A DNA stretch of 53,840 bases from Gnetum montanum (Eukaryota; Streptophyta; Gnetopsida; Gnetales; Gnetaceae): assembly GCA_015680685.1 (NCBI GenBank), contig MNCI01009211.1:295389-349228 (forward strand). The letters are read 5' to 3'. Below, piece by piece: positions 1-11,710 of this stretch. Made by a program: the position numbers and the translations under genes. Below the pieces are notes generated by a model. The model was given only the letters and a program-made list of their open reading frames with translations. It had not been told where the DNA came from and made no database searches. Position 1 is the first letter of the stretch. Each line of letters starts with the position of its first letter.

Positions 1-1497
1 ATTGTATTCTTCCGCACTCTCTCTTTTTTGTAGTTCACCTTCTTCTTTTGCTACTTGTTCCAACAAGCGATGAACTTCATGGGCTCTAAGTTCTAATAGT
101 CTCCCTTGGGCATAAGTCCCAAGGGTTCTTCTAGTTTCATGCCTTAGCCCATCTACAATGTGGTGGAGTTGATCCCGCTGTGCATAACCATGGCCTGGGC
201 AACGATGTAACAGTGCATAGTAGCAGCCCATGGTAGCATCCAAGGGTTCATGAGTACCTTGCTTCCATCCTTGGATCTTCTTATGCAAATTAGACACTCT
301 GGAGTACATCTAATATTTATCGTTGAAGAGTTCTAACATCGTACTCCACCTCCTAATGGTTTCTGGTTCTAAGGACTGGTACCAACTCTCTACTTCCTTA
401 ATGAGTGTCCTGGGAAACAACTTAATCTTTTTCCACTCATTTTCTATGTTTTGCAAGGCGCAGGCATCATGGAATGCCTGTAAATAATGATGTGGATCAG
501 CGTCGTATCCCCCCTCAAAGCGTGAGATATTTTTCATGTCTAAACTCCTGATCCAACTGTCTCTTTGATGCCTTTTTGGTATCCTAACTACCTTTGTTAT
601 GTTGAGCATACTTCAAGTGGCAAGTAGGGGCTCATCATGATCATCTCTTTCATGACATCTATTATGTCTTCGTTGTTCCCTACTTTTCCTTCGTTCATCC
701 CCTTGTCCTCTCTCTCAACTCTCTCATCGAGGTCTTTCATTTTTCTTACCTTTATCTTCACCGTTATGCTCATGGTGGCTACACCTAGAGGTGGAAGGAG
801 AGGATGAGTGATGAGATGAAGGAGAAGAAGAAGGGGAACCATCATCATGGTGATGCTTCTTTCCTTCTCTTCGACTGCTACGGCCCCGATCGTGGTGATG
901 ATCTAAGTGCCCATCTTTGTCATGTGTTGTTGTTCCCTTAGTGAATAGTTGGAATTCACGGGGATTAGAACCAGGGTTGCGTATCGTGGATCATAAGTTC
1001 TAATACCCTACCTCCTCACCATCGTTAGGAGGGGGAACATCCTTCGATAGAGAACCCGTTACAAGTGGTTCACCATCTCTGATTTCACTTAGGACATGTA
1101 GGACCCCTTCACCCTTCAACAGTGTATGTTGGCTCTCCTACCTTGACTCTCTCATACATTGTGCTTCTGTGGGATAATAATCCCTTGTATCAAAGTCACC
1201 TATAATGTATTCAACATAGAGCTGAGTCATGCCAATCTATGCCAAAGCACGGAGAAGCATGTTTGGGACTGCCCGATTCAGAGGTAACACTATGTTACCT
1301 TGCAAATATCTCCAGCGCATCTATTCATCTTGATGGAGGATAAAAGTAAAATTAGGAATATACTCATTGGGATGAGTATATACTATCCGGTATTTTTGAG
1401 GACTTGGCAGATTTAGGTTATGTGTTTTTGATTGTTGATTGTTCTTTGTATTATCCCTAGGTGGTGAGTTGCTCTTATGAGAAGAAGAAGAAGACAT
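1..1497 (-). pseudogene. Athila-like gag (element A), decayed and running off the window
   Basis: The reading frame opens with an ATG at 1495-1497, about 120 bp downstream of the primer-binding site, and stays in one frame to about 310 despite several stops. The rest, 1-309, still encodes a gag-like stretch. Residues around 310-609 (FEGGYDADPHHYLQAFHDA, WYQSLEP) and 1-309 (HIVDGLRHETRRTLGTYA) match the gag of element B at 4839-5407 position by position, so these are two copies of one retrotransposon gag family. Gag would form the particle that packages the RNA. A poly-Ser start and acidic, charged patches are visible. No zinc knuckle can be judged, because the 3' part lies outside the window. 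The copy is not functional. Confidence 0.75.
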
Positions 1498-1620
1498 AGT
1501 ATCTTATCGATGTGCTATTTACCGTTATATAAATTTTTCTTTTAATTAACCCAAAGGTTCTTTTAGGCTCCCAATGATGTGAGTGATATCCTATGTTCTA
1601 TTCAGTGCACAAACACTTAG

Positions 1621-1638
1621 TCCTCAACAACGGTGCCA
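1621..1638 (-). promoter_or_regulatory. Primer-binding site of element A (tRNA-Asp type)
   Basis: Read on the minus strand, TGGCACCGTTGTTGAGGA begins one base inside the LTR edge. It matches the complement of the plant tRNA-Asp 3' end (TGGCGCCGTTGCCGGGGA) except at four positions, all of them transitions. A tRNA-Asp primer is typical of Athila elements. The site fixes the LTR at 1640 as a 5' LTR and the element as minus-strand. Confidence 0.75.
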
Positions 1639-1639
1639 A

Positions 1640-2452
1640 TGATGAGTGGCGAGATACCCCTACACTCAACCATACGAATATGAGTGTAGCACGCGCAATC
1701 CAGTCAAACTCTATAGACTAAGTGCCTACACATCCATGGAACACTTAGGGTTAATCATTCGTTGTCTTCCCAAACTTACTTGTAGTTGTCACGGTGTATG
1801 GTTAAGTAAGTCTGAGGTATATGATTTTTATAGTATTTTTATGTTTTTGTCTCCTATGCTAACAAGGTGAGGGTTGAGAAACTAATTACTAACTCTAACT
1901 AATGAACTAAGTCTAAATTACCTAGCATTATCATCCATTCCCACTTACCGTACACACCCTGAACTGATGCAACCATGGCTACCAAATGCTAGTCGTTGCT
2001 GGGATCACCACGCGTAACGCACGTGCTCGAAGCAATCATACTGAGGCACTTAACTAGGAGAGAAGGGTTGAGAGAGAAAGCATTAAAAAACAGATAATAA
2101 ATAACAATAAATCAAATCCTAAATAGCCTATTTCATGCACTGCAAGTTTATCCAAGAAGCTCATCTTTATTGCCGTACACAAACTTGTGTTCAGGTACAA
2201 TGTTTGCTTGAATAATGATCTGTTCACTTTAGGACTCCCACTGTAGGCACATGGAAAATATTCTATCTCTGGAGTGATCAATCTGCCAAAGTTTCCCTAC
2301 TATCTAGTCTAGGATGAGGAAACAAGAGAGAGTTGCCTCTTATTTATAGATATGACGGTGCACTGCGATATTGCATACGCGATATTGCAGGGGAGGATGC
2401 GATATCGCGTACGTGATATCGCGACGACCGTGATATCGCGTGCATCCCATCA
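1640..2452 (-). repeat. 5' LTR of element A (Athila-like)
   Basis: In minus orientation the repeat runs from TGATGGGATGCACG at 2452 to CCACTCATCA at 1640. The 3'-terminal sequence is shared with the LTRs of B (4373, 27040) and C (53280), and most of 1640-2050 is closely alignable with C. A TATA box (TATAAATA) lies at 2341-2348. Upstream of it, at 2365-2441, are five GATATC/GATATT motifs in a CG-rich setting. The outer flank (2453 onward) belongs to the old element F. The partner LTR and target duplication are outside the window. Confidence 0.8.
2341..2348 (-). promoter_or_regulatory. TATA box of LTR A
   Basis: TATAAATA on the minus strand, about 105 bp inside the LTR, just downstream of the GATATC-rich cluster at 2365-2441. 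This is the expected place for the element's own transcription start. Confidence 0.6.
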
Positions 2453-3317
2453 GTATATTTTAAGTATTATTTACAAGACATTGTGGTTTACATTATGATT
2501 GTAGAGCTATTCATAAGTTATTTTTTATTAGAAAACAAAATTGGTCTTAAAAAAGATAATTGGATAATCAAGTTACAATAATTTATATATAGTTTATAAA
2601 TATGTAAAATAGTCAAAGTATGGGATTAGCCAAAATGATGGCAAAAGAACTTGAACATGAGATGTTAGCTCTTTTTAACATTAGAAATTAGTATGATGAT
2701 ATAGTAATAATTCTTGTTAGCCAAGAGATCCCTAAAAATCTATCTAAACACTAAAGAAGATATTTTATAAGTAAAACATAAAAGTATATTTTCACTTAAG
2801 GAGTTATGTATAGAAAGGATTTAGGAGAAATATTTCTAGATTTTGTATCTAGTCAAAGGATTGAAGAAATCTTGAATCAATTCCATGATAAAAAAGGATT
2901 GTACTATGAATCCCTAAGAACTACAATGTCACATATAGTCAAATATGGATTTTATTAACCAATGATGTATAAAGGTTTATGAGACAAGATTTTAACTTAC
3001 TATAAGTATCAAATTCATGGACCAAAGCTAGAAAAAGCAAAATGCTCTATTAAGATCAGTGATAATAGATAGACCTTTTTAAAGATGGGGAATAGATTTC
3101 ATAGGAGCTATTACTCCATTCCACATAGGACATAGATTCATTTTGATAGCCACTGACTATTTTACTAAATGGCCAAAAGCCAAAGCTCTATGACGAAGCA
3201 CATCATGTGATATAATTAAGTTTCTAGAGAAATACATTATAAATCATTTTGGGATGCCAAAATCATTTGTTACTAATAATGACATAGCTTTCCAATTAGT
3301 TGAATTCATAAGATGGA
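2453..3317 (+). pseudogene. Old Ty3/gypsy pol (element F): end of RNase H region and integrase, first part
   Basis: In the plus frames the stretch still reads as an integrase zinc-binding region (around 2800-3010: EEILNQFHDKKG, then HIVKYGFY) followed by the catalytic core (around 3085-3300: FIGAITPFH, LIATDYFTKWPKAKAL, HFGMPKSFVTNND). Family comparison places these at the H2C2 domain and the first two catalytic aspartates of the DDE core. The second motif has TNND where TDNG is usual. Many stops and small shifts mark it as old. The frame is cut at 3317 by element B and resumes at 27041 with the third core motif. The lineage is uncertain. Confidence 0.75.
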
Positions 3318-3334
3318 TGATGAATCATGGTTTT

Positions 3335-3418
3335 CCAGGTGTTGATATTGGACCCTTGTTAACCAAGTGCTGATATTGGACCCTTGTTAACCAGGTGTTG
3401 ATATTGGACCCCTATTAT
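3335..3418 (+). repeat. Three tandem 28-bp units in the U3 of LTR B
   Basis: Units start at 3335, 3363 and 3391, each with CCAGGTG or a close variant followed by TGATATTGGACCC. The 3' LTR holds the same three units at 26031-26114, so the array predates insertion. It lies about 200-280 bp upstream of the TATA box and could be an enhancer-like repeat; that role is inferred. Confidence 0.8.
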
Positions 3419-3615
3419 CAGATGAGTCCCAATATCAGACACCTGATATCGAACCCTGAATATCGAACCCTCGATATCGGGTATGTGATATTGGGGACAG
3501 TGTCAACTAGGCCTCCATGATGAAGCCCCATCAATGTGGCCACATCAATGTGACCCCGTCGACGCATCTTTCCATGCATTGACGTGGCCTCCTCAATGTA
3601 GAGTTCATTTTTTGC

Positions 3616-3623
3616 TATAAATA
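3616..3623 (+). promoter_or_regulatory. TATA box of LTR B
   Basis: TATAAATA followed by a purine/pyrimidine-mixed leader. The 3' LTR keeps the same box at 26281-26288. Confidence 0.6.
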
Positions 3624-4374
3624 TGCATGCACCCACTGCATTTAGGGATCTTATGTTCAAGTTGTATCAAAGCTTGCAATTCTTTTCTGTAGGAGTTAGA
3701 CTATTTTCCCAAGTGCATGCCCATAATGTGATGCTTGTAATTGTATGAAACCTTTATTCGAGTGTGACGTACTTGGACATACACATGATTGGCAATAAAG
3801 ATCGGGATTACTCCATCATTGTAATATTCACTTAGTTTTAATTATTTAATTATTGTTGTTAATTGTTATTGTTATTTATTTTTTTCTTAGTTAATATTTC
3901 ATTGCCATCATTTACTATTCCTGATGTTAAATGTCGAATGAGTATGACTTAATCATGAACATTGAAGTGTAACTACTTGGTAACCTAGTAGCGTATTTAG
4001 GAGTGCTTAAGTAGTGTGCTCTTGGTAATCCCAGAAGTAGTACATGAGGTCCAATATGTGTATGGATGATTAAGGATGAATGCTTATTGCACTTAGGCTA
4101 GCTAGACTTCATTTCCCATTGCTTATTAGTTTAATCAAGATTATTTTCCATTGTCCTTTGGAGTAGCCTAGTGTTAGAAATCATATCATACATCTCACTC
4201 TAGACTAAACCATACATGATAAGCAAATACTAGTCTAGGTGGAAATAAAGTGAACTACAATCAATGTGTAACTATCTAGATCCCACAACTAGTCCATTTG
4301 CAGAGTTCGACCAGATTGTGTGTACACACTTATATTCGTATAGTTGAGTGTAGGGGTACCTCACCACTCATCAT

Positions 4375-4392
4375 TGGCACCATTGCCAGGGA
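4375..4392 (+). promoter_or_regulatory. Primer-binding site of element B (tRNA-Asp type)
   Basis: TGGCACCATTGCCAGGGA begins one base after the 5' LTR. It differs from the complement of the plant tRNA-Asp 3' end at three positions, all G to A, as expected from deamination of methylated cytosines. The type of site supports Athila membership. Confidence 0.8.
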
Positions 4393-4505
4393 CGGTGCTA
4401 GTTATTTAGATTAATTACATCATCCAAGATCATTGTAATGAAGCCTTGATGATATATTTTTTAGAAGAAAGTAATCACAAATAAGTCACACACAAATTCC
4501 CAACA

Positions 4506-6051
4506 ATGTCTCTCTCACAAGACTATGATAACATAATAACTAGTAAGGCAATTCATTGAAGAACCAACGAATTATATGACGATGAAGAAGAAGTTTGGAG
4601 TACTCAATCTTATGTAGGGATCCCCTATGTTCATGTGCACCTGAATAGTATTTAAGGACTCTTATCATCCAACTTTAACACTCCTTCGACGTCAGGTCAT
4701 GGCACAGATGACCATTTTTCAAGGGGTCGGCGTAGAAATAGAAATTGAACCTATGAGCAAAGTTAGGAATACCAACATGAACAAAGACAACATCATCCAA
4801 ACTCACAAACTCATAACCTACCTAGTGACAATGAACCCTTGCTAGCCACTAAGAGCCTAATGCATATACAAGAGGCTGTTCAAATATCCTGCAAGCATCG
4901 CAAGGAAAGCTATCTATCCAGGCTTGATTTAAACAACTTTCCTAAGTTTTTAGGAGGCTATGATTTAGATTTGCAACATCATTTACAAGCCTTCTACAAT
5001 GCTTATGTATGGAAAAATATTGATAATGGGTGGAAAAAACTTAAGCTCTTTCCTATGACACTCGTTGGCCAAGAAAAAGTATGGTACAAGTCTTTAAAGC
5101 TGAAATCAATTTGAAGTGGCCAACAATGGTAAAACTCTTCACTGAAAGATATCAAACCTATGCAAGAGTGTCACCCTTGAGGAGACAAATCCAAGAGTGA
5201 AAACAAGGGCAACATGAACCCTTGGACATGGCCTTAGAAAGATATTACTTTTTGTTAAACAAATGCCCAAGCCATGGGTTCTCTGAGGAAAGGCTAATGT
5301 ACCACATCATGGATGGGCTCCGTAATGAAACGCAAGAGACCCTAGGGATGTATGCCTCAGGTCAACTATACAAGCTACAAACCCACCAATTCCAAGATCT
5401 TATCTAGTGGGTGGCAAAAGAAGAAGGGGAAATAGCTAAATGGAAGAATGTTGAAAGATCCTAACAGGACCAAAATCTCAAAATAGCAAAGGTCCATGGC
5501 CATGAAGAGGAGAAGTCAACTCACCCTAAGGACATGGAATCATCATCTTTGCCAATACTAAAATCACTAGATGAAATTGAGGAAAAGATCAATAAGATAA
5601 TGGGATGGGTACAGGAAAAATTTGGAGAATATGCCAACATTATTAGAGGTGAAACCATGCCAACCGGAGAAATAGGACAGGACACCACACAACAATCAAA
5701 AAGAAGGGTTGAAGAAAATAAGGATAAGAACTCAACTACAAATCATCCATATCAATGTGACGTTTTCCTGTACAATCACCCCAAAGCCAATGCCCAATCC
5801 TGTCACATTTACATGCACATTGAGAAGGAATGTTACATCCAGATTTTGTATAGAAATACTAGGTTCAACCATAGTGGCAAAAATCCCAATCATGGAGGAG
5901 GCTACCGTCAAACTAGTCACACCCTTCATAAAATACAACGCTTATTATGTTTAGCATCTTGTTTCCCTGACTAGGTCAACATCCTCTATTTCACCACATC
6001 ATTATCATTCTCCTTAGTACTATCAACCCATGTCCTCTCCAACAAGATCAC
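4506..6051 (+). pseudogene. gag of element B, 5' part (interrupted by element E)
   Basis: An ATG at 4506 opens a frame that stays in phase to 5114 with stops, then shifts. The gag core (4839-5114) shows FLGGYDLDLQHHLQAFYNAY and WKKLKLFPM, alignable with the gag of A. The next segment (5222-5407, another frame) has GFSEERLMYHIMDGLRNETQ, and 5534-5974 encodes a charged, Cys/His-containing region that might be a worn zinc-binding part. At 6051 the sequence is cut by element E; the target duplication ATCAC joins it to 23349. Frame changes and stops show that it cannot make a full Gag now. Confidence 0.75.
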
Positions 6052-7614
6052 TAAAACACCGTAGGAATTGCGAATCGGCCTCAAGCGAAGATTCACGATT
6101 CAGGCGAAGGTTCGAGAAAGAAATTTAGAAGACAGAGCAGGGCAAAGAGGCGCACAGTATCAAGTCTCTAAGTTCCTTATAGATTTCAATATCACCATGT
6201 TTTCTTTCTTTACACTACATTACGCAACATAGCGTAGTGTCACTCAGCGTAACTCTGTTTAACGTAGCCCGCTAGCGGAAAGTAACTTACTTCGGCAATT
6301 TTGACAAAGTTTAGACTTGTTGCATATTCTGCTAAGTCTTTTGTTCCAGACCGAGTTTACGCTCCGTTACGCAGAGCAGCGTAATGAGCTTCAAGAAAAG
6401 GAAAGTCACAATCAAAGGAAGCACGGCAGATTAATCTCTTCTTTTTTGCAGATTGGTCGCTTTATGCTCATTACACTACGCAGTGTTGACAAGCGTAATT
6501 TATTGTAAATTTGATCATTTTTACGCTCTATTATGCTTCCCTGCGTGAATGAGCGTAAAACAGCTTGAATCAACTACTTACATGCTTTATTGCATTCTGC
6601 CAAGCAACGAAGCGTAAACAAGTGTAATACAGCGTAAAACTAGTTAAAGCAATACCAGATACGCATCTGCTATCCATACGCACAATACGTTGATGAGCAT
6701 ATTGTGCGTAATCACGAAGTAGCTTTAGCGCAAGTGGTCGACAACATACTTTGCTCCCCTTCCCAAAACGTGACACGACATGGCCAATTTCAACATAAAG
6801 TTTACCAGGTCAACAGTATTTTGAAGGTTTGGGACATGTGTCATCAGGGCCATACTTTCTCCATACATTGTCGAACTTATAAATACTCCAGTTGGCAAAG
6901 AAACAAAGGATCCGGCATCTTTAAATTTTGGCAACATCATCTTTTAGCAGAGACAGAAGACATTTTGCTTGAGCATTGGCAGTAGGAGTGATCAGTCCTT
7001 TGGTGAAAACATAGCTCTCTCCATTGGTGATCATTGGCAGTTTTGAGTAGAGACTACCCAAGGCAAAAGGAGCAGATCAGAGATCGAAAGATCATCTGGT
7101 GCAGTTTACAAGTTTTATTGATCAGAAACAGTTGATCGATAGACGTCAGAGCTTGACCTTCCTTGCATCCCATCTCTGGCTTACGAGGTAGATCGAACTC
7201 CATTCTGTACTCCTTGTTGAATAGTTTTCTTGTTATTTTATGTATTCTTTGCACAAGAAAAGCAGAGCTTTTCCATTGAAAATTTGTATACAATATACCC
7301 AATTTTCAGGTCAAAGTACAGATCTTGGAATTGCGCATTTTTCTTAAATCCGATCCTTCTTGTCGTGTTGACATTATTGTTATCTACATTGTTTTCTTCT
7401 CCTTTGGCGATTCATTAAATCAGATTGTTCCACAGAATATCTACAATATTCGTCGATTTACTGATTGAGTAAGTCCCTGTCTGATCGACAAGACCGTTCA
7501 AGGCACTACGGATTCATTTTCTCCAGCACGGCCCTCACATGGATCAGTGGTTAAGACTGTGTACATGAATTTCTGTTTGGTATTTTCCAGCTACCGACAT
7601 TTTCCGTCGCTACA
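6052..7614 (+). repeat. 5' LTR of element E
   Basis: Begins TAAAACACC (the canonical TG is mutated to TA; the 3' LTR has TGAAACATC) and ends CGTCGCTACA. U3 is rich in TTACGC and GCGTAA motifs, often as inverted pairs. Examples are TTACGC-N6-GCGTAA at 6367-6384 and a 34-bp hairpin at 6677-6710. The TATA box (TATAAATA) is near 6878. Confidence 0.9.
6677..6710 (+). promoter_or_regulatory. 34-bp hairpin in the U3 of element E
   Basis: Arms TACGCACAATA and TATTGTGCGTA enclose a 12-bp loop. The same-length hairpin occurs at 22411-22444 in the other E LTR and at 29944-29977 and 45448-45481 in D, whose loop sequence differs while the arms are kept or extended to 12 bp. Conserved arms around a changing loop suggest a protein-binding or structural element about 170 bp upstream of the TATA box. 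Its function is not known. Confidence 0.7.
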
Positions 7615-7620
7615 GTTTTC

Positions 7621-7637
7621 TGGCGCTAGAAGGAGGG
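7621..7637 (+). promoter_or_regulatory. Primer-binding site of element E
   Basis: TGGCGCTAGAAGGAGGG begins six bases after the LTR and starts with the TGG that pairs with the tRNA CCA end. The identical string follows the 5' LTR of D (44513-44529, minus). The tRNA was not identified; it is not the tRNA-Asp site of A and B. Confidence 0.65.
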
Positions 7638-7869
7638 CTTAGGCTCCGATTTGTATTTCTTACGAGTAGCCCTATAAGCAATCTATACCTACATCTCTAA
7701 AAACGTAAATGTAATACCCCTAGGGAAGTTTACGAAAAAAATCATGTGGTGTAGATCGGTCACTGTAACGATTCCTTTGGAATCCTACAAGGTAAAAAGC
7801 CTAATCATGATCTTCTTTGTCCGTCGCCTTTTAGATCCAGTCGCTTATTGTCACTGATCTATTTGATCA

Positions 7870-10800
7870 ATGGATTCTGCATACGCAACCACAGCCACCA
7901 TGACCACTACCGATTCGGGTGCCACATCTGTGAATCCCATCGCCGCCACCGGCCCAGCTTCTGCTGTTATAGGACCTCAGGGACCGTCGCGTTGTTCGTT
8001 AAGATTGCAGGGCAAAGATCCTGTATTCACCGTCGTGATCCTTGAGGAATATAATTTCATCTACATCAAGATCCAGGCAAAGCTTGCTCTTAGCCAAGCT
8101 GAGATTGAAGCGAAACGAAATTTTGAGCTGGTCCATAGAGGGGGTCAAGATTTTACCCCCACCGCTTACGACATTATCCCCCTAACTAAGCATTATCACG
8201 AAATCCTAACCCAACTGGTCATGGCTAAGAGTCAGGCTACGCGGTCCATGGTAGAACCTCAGAACGGGGAGGAGGAGGAAGATGAACTCACAGCCCAGTC
8301 TGAACATTCGTATCATACTCTTAGTCCCCACACGTACATAAATCCCCCATTTCCTCTCATAGGAGAAGCCTCCCACCTTAATCCAACCATGACCGCTCAA
8401 AATCACATTCCTGTCATCCTGCAGGCCACTACGCAATCATCAGTCCTGCAGGTGCAAATACCATCCCAAAACAACATGGGGGCAGCCTCATCACCACATG
8501 TAATCAGTACTCCGTCGGTGGTACCGGCATCCACCGCACCCTATTACATCCCCCAAGTGCAACCTCATGCCATGCCTATGACCCGCCTAGCACAAAATCC
8601 GATGCAAACCTTTTCATTGCCACCCCCTGCAAGGTAACCCACTATTCAATCATAGCAATCCATTCAACAACCCACGGCTGGTTAGTGGATCCCGCCTATT
8701 TCACATAGTCAATCCGCATTATACGGTATGCAACCCTTAGCCACACCCACCATGCATGTCCCACAATACCCTTACAATCTTCCTACGCACTCGGTGACAT
8801 CCAATCCCTCTGCTCACCCTGGTGGGTGGTGGTTTCCATAGGCAGCTCCGTCTGCGGGGATAGTCCCTACTACACCACCTGTCAGCCAAGCCATCGCCAC
8901 GTTCCCAGTGCCTAGTACAGCTCTTCCTGTCCAACCCCTGGCTCCTCCTGCGCAGACTTCTTCATCACCAAGTCTGGACCAAGTCTTTTTACTCATCCAA
9001 ACCCTTACTAAGGAAGTCAAATGTCTTAAAGCTGCTGACTCTGATACCATACAGATCATGGATTTCTATCAGGATGATCCCATCAGTCCAGTAGTTCCTA
9101 TGCTGTCGTTGCCCCTGGGGATGTCTCTACTGCATTTTACCAAATATAACGGGGAAGGTGATCCCAACGTCCACCTGGTCACCTTTAGGTCTGAATCCTT
9201 GCTATTACAACAATGGTCACATACTATTATACGTATCTTTGCAATGTCTCTGGCAGGTAAGGCTTTGGATTGGTATCGAGCCCTCCCTCGTTCTTCCATC
9301 TCAACCTTGGAAGAACTTCTGACACAATTTTTTACTTGTTTTAAGTACAATTTAAAACCGGAGGTCACATTAGAGCAACTCATGGGGGTGAAACAAGATC
9401 CACTCGAGTCAGTCCAAAAGTTTATACAACGATGGAGTGCCACTCTGAACGAAATCCGTGAGCCTATCGCGGAAGCCCATTTGCTGGCTATCTTCAAGGG
9501 AGCAATTAATGACTTCATCAAGTCTAAGCTGTATTACCTTGCCCCTAGCACCTTGAGTTAGGATTTTGCCCAAACTAGGAGCATCCAGGATGCTGCAGAG
9601 GCTAGCAAAGACTTGGCCTATGTAGCCTATAAAAATGCTAATAATAAGGGTAAGGACAAAGGTAAAGAAACAACAACAATGGTAGCTGCGCTGGCTGAAG
9701 GCACCAAAAACAAGAACAAGAAGGCACCTGCGGCATCCCCCGAGACTACAACTAGCACAACCAACACTAGCCAGGACACACCTGCCCCCGAAAAGCCCCC
9801 CCAGCCAAAGCCAAACTTTGAGCGTAAAGATCGCTCAAAGTATACAGCCCTGCCTGTAGAACATTCGGAACTGTTGAAACAATTGTTAGGGGTCGGATAC
9901 ATTCAGAATAAGAAGGTATCCAAAGAAGCTTTCCAGCATCATAGGCGTCATTGTGAATTGCTGAAGAACCTTTCTTTAGCCTTGCCTAACGAACCACCAG
10001 TGCCGAGGTCTTTTAGGCTAGACCGTTTTTGTGACTACCACCAGTTGTGTGGTCATGACACAGATTACTGCTGGGCATTGAAAGATGACATTCAATGCAT
10101 GATCGACGATGGTTCTCTGAAACTAGACGGCAGCAGTCCAACCTGTCCCGAAAACTAGGCGTTGCATGTGTACAAGGACCCGTTAAACGTAAATAATGCA
10201 CCGTACACAATCAACGTGGTAAGTACGGACAGTGAAGGAAAGGTATCGACTAAATAGCCCTTCGTTTTACGTGTACCTACTACTTCACCCCAGGGGGCAA
10301 GCTCTTCATCGACAGCTAGCGGTGTTCCGAGGCCACCCTTTGTTATCTGGGCGTCCTCACCAGCTTTAGCTCAGCCTCGTGCTAACAGTAAAGCCGTGGC
10401 CATGTCCATGCCTACCCCTAAGGAACCTTTCATCCTTAGGGTACCAAAACCACTGGCTACTCCTTTTACGTAGGGGCAAGCTTCTGGCCATCACCATCAA
10501 TCATCGCAAAATAAAAAAAGGGAAGGAGACACATCAGTCAATGCCGTCAAAAACCATACTACACTAGGCTTCCCTAAGCCCAGGCCCTTGGCCTCTGTCC
10601 CTATGCCTATGCCTTCTGGGCAAGACAAGGGTACCGAAACGTAGTCACCTCCCCTCGATAGGAAGAAACACAACTCTCTGACTGACACTATTCCGCCTCG
10701 GGAGATTCGTCTCTTAGGGCGAATGGAAGAAGACAGAGGGGATAAACAACCCAGCCGAGAGCAGGACCTCCTCGATNATCATGCTTCCTCCCGCCACTAA

Positions 10801-11440
10801 GCAACCTAAACCAACCCCTCTGACCTTTCATGATAAATCCATCAAAGATGATCTAGAGAAAGGTCAAGTAATGACAGAGCCCATGTTTATCACCATTCGG
10901 ATCGGTCAATATTGGATCCGGAGGGTGCACGTTGATGATGGCGCAGCTGTGAATGTCATCCCTTATCCTATAGTGGATAAGTTGGGCCTGGTCGACCAGA
11001 TCAGTCCTACAGCAACATCATGCCTAAAGTCGTTCAACGGGATGCGGGTGCAAGTCAAGGGGATTGTGGTCGGGGATCAATTCCCAACAGACGCCACATT
11101 TCTCGTTGTCGAGGAGATGCCAAGTTTCAACCTGATCCTGGGGAGGTCCTGGCTAGCCCAACTTAGGGTAGTTTCATCACCAATACATCAAGAGATTCAC
11201 CTCCCTTACGCAAGGGGAGAAGTTGTAATACATGGTGATGAAATAACTCCTAGGACTGTCAACAACATAGAGGAGGAACGGGGTTTGGAGATCAAGATGC
11301 CCGAAGGTCAAACTCACGTCCAAACTCCCGAACAAACTAAAACGAATGATGACAGCCTAGCCTGGGCCGACCTACCATTTCAGGAAGATGGTATGAAGGA
11401 GTCAGATCACAAATCTCCCCGCCCTTACGCATCATTAAAC
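7870..11440 (+). pseudogene. gag-pro polyprotein of element E (first coding exon)
   Basis: ATG at 7870 is about 255 bp past the LTR. One frame holds to about 10770, with stops at 8635, 9559 and 10156. The Pro/Gln-rich N-terminal part (to ~8900) precedes the gag core (~9100-9550: HFTKYNGEGDPNVHLVTFRS, ALDWYRALP, EPIAEAHLLAIFKGA). A C-x2-H-x4-H-x4-C knuckle (CDYHQLCGHDTDYC) is at 10030-10071. Protease follows (10781-11440) with HVDDGAAVNVIP as the active-site region and NLILGRSWLAQ near the C-terminus; DDG stands where DSG or DTG is usual, and D has the same. At 10777 an N coincides with a loss of about 55 codons relative to D. The exon can end at the donor AAC|GTAAAG, in phase with the RT exon. 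Confidence 0.85.
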
Positions 11441-11710
11441 GTAAAGGCCATCAAGAAACAATTACGAATTAGCAATTGATCTGAGTGGCATTTACGTGCA
11501 TCATCATACTTCCACTAGTTTTCTGCTTACACTTATCAGATTCGGTTGACACTTTACTTTAATATACATGCATATACTTATGCTTTCTATCTATTACGCT
11601 ATTCATATTCCTCGTTTTATGCCATTTACGCCCCTTAATTTCTACTAGTCATATTAGCACAGTTACGCAGGTATGTACATCTTTATCAATTACACTTCCA
11701 CACTTACGCA

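Larger units (their letters stand above)
3318..4373 (+). repeat. 5' LTR of element B
   Basis: A 1,056-bp LTR, TGATGAATC to ACTCATCA. Near its start, 3335-3418, are three tandem 28-bp units containing GATATTGGACCC, followed by further GATATC motifs to about 3490. A TATA box (TATAAATA) is at 3616-3623. The last ~70 bp are shared with the ends of LTRs A and C, so all three belong to one lineage. Confidence 0.85.

Noticed and set aside
9069-9521. Minus-strand 150-codon ORF inside gag of E
   Set aside because: It is the exact complement of the well-supported gag core, and the matching strand in D is not kept as one open frame. Shadow frame.
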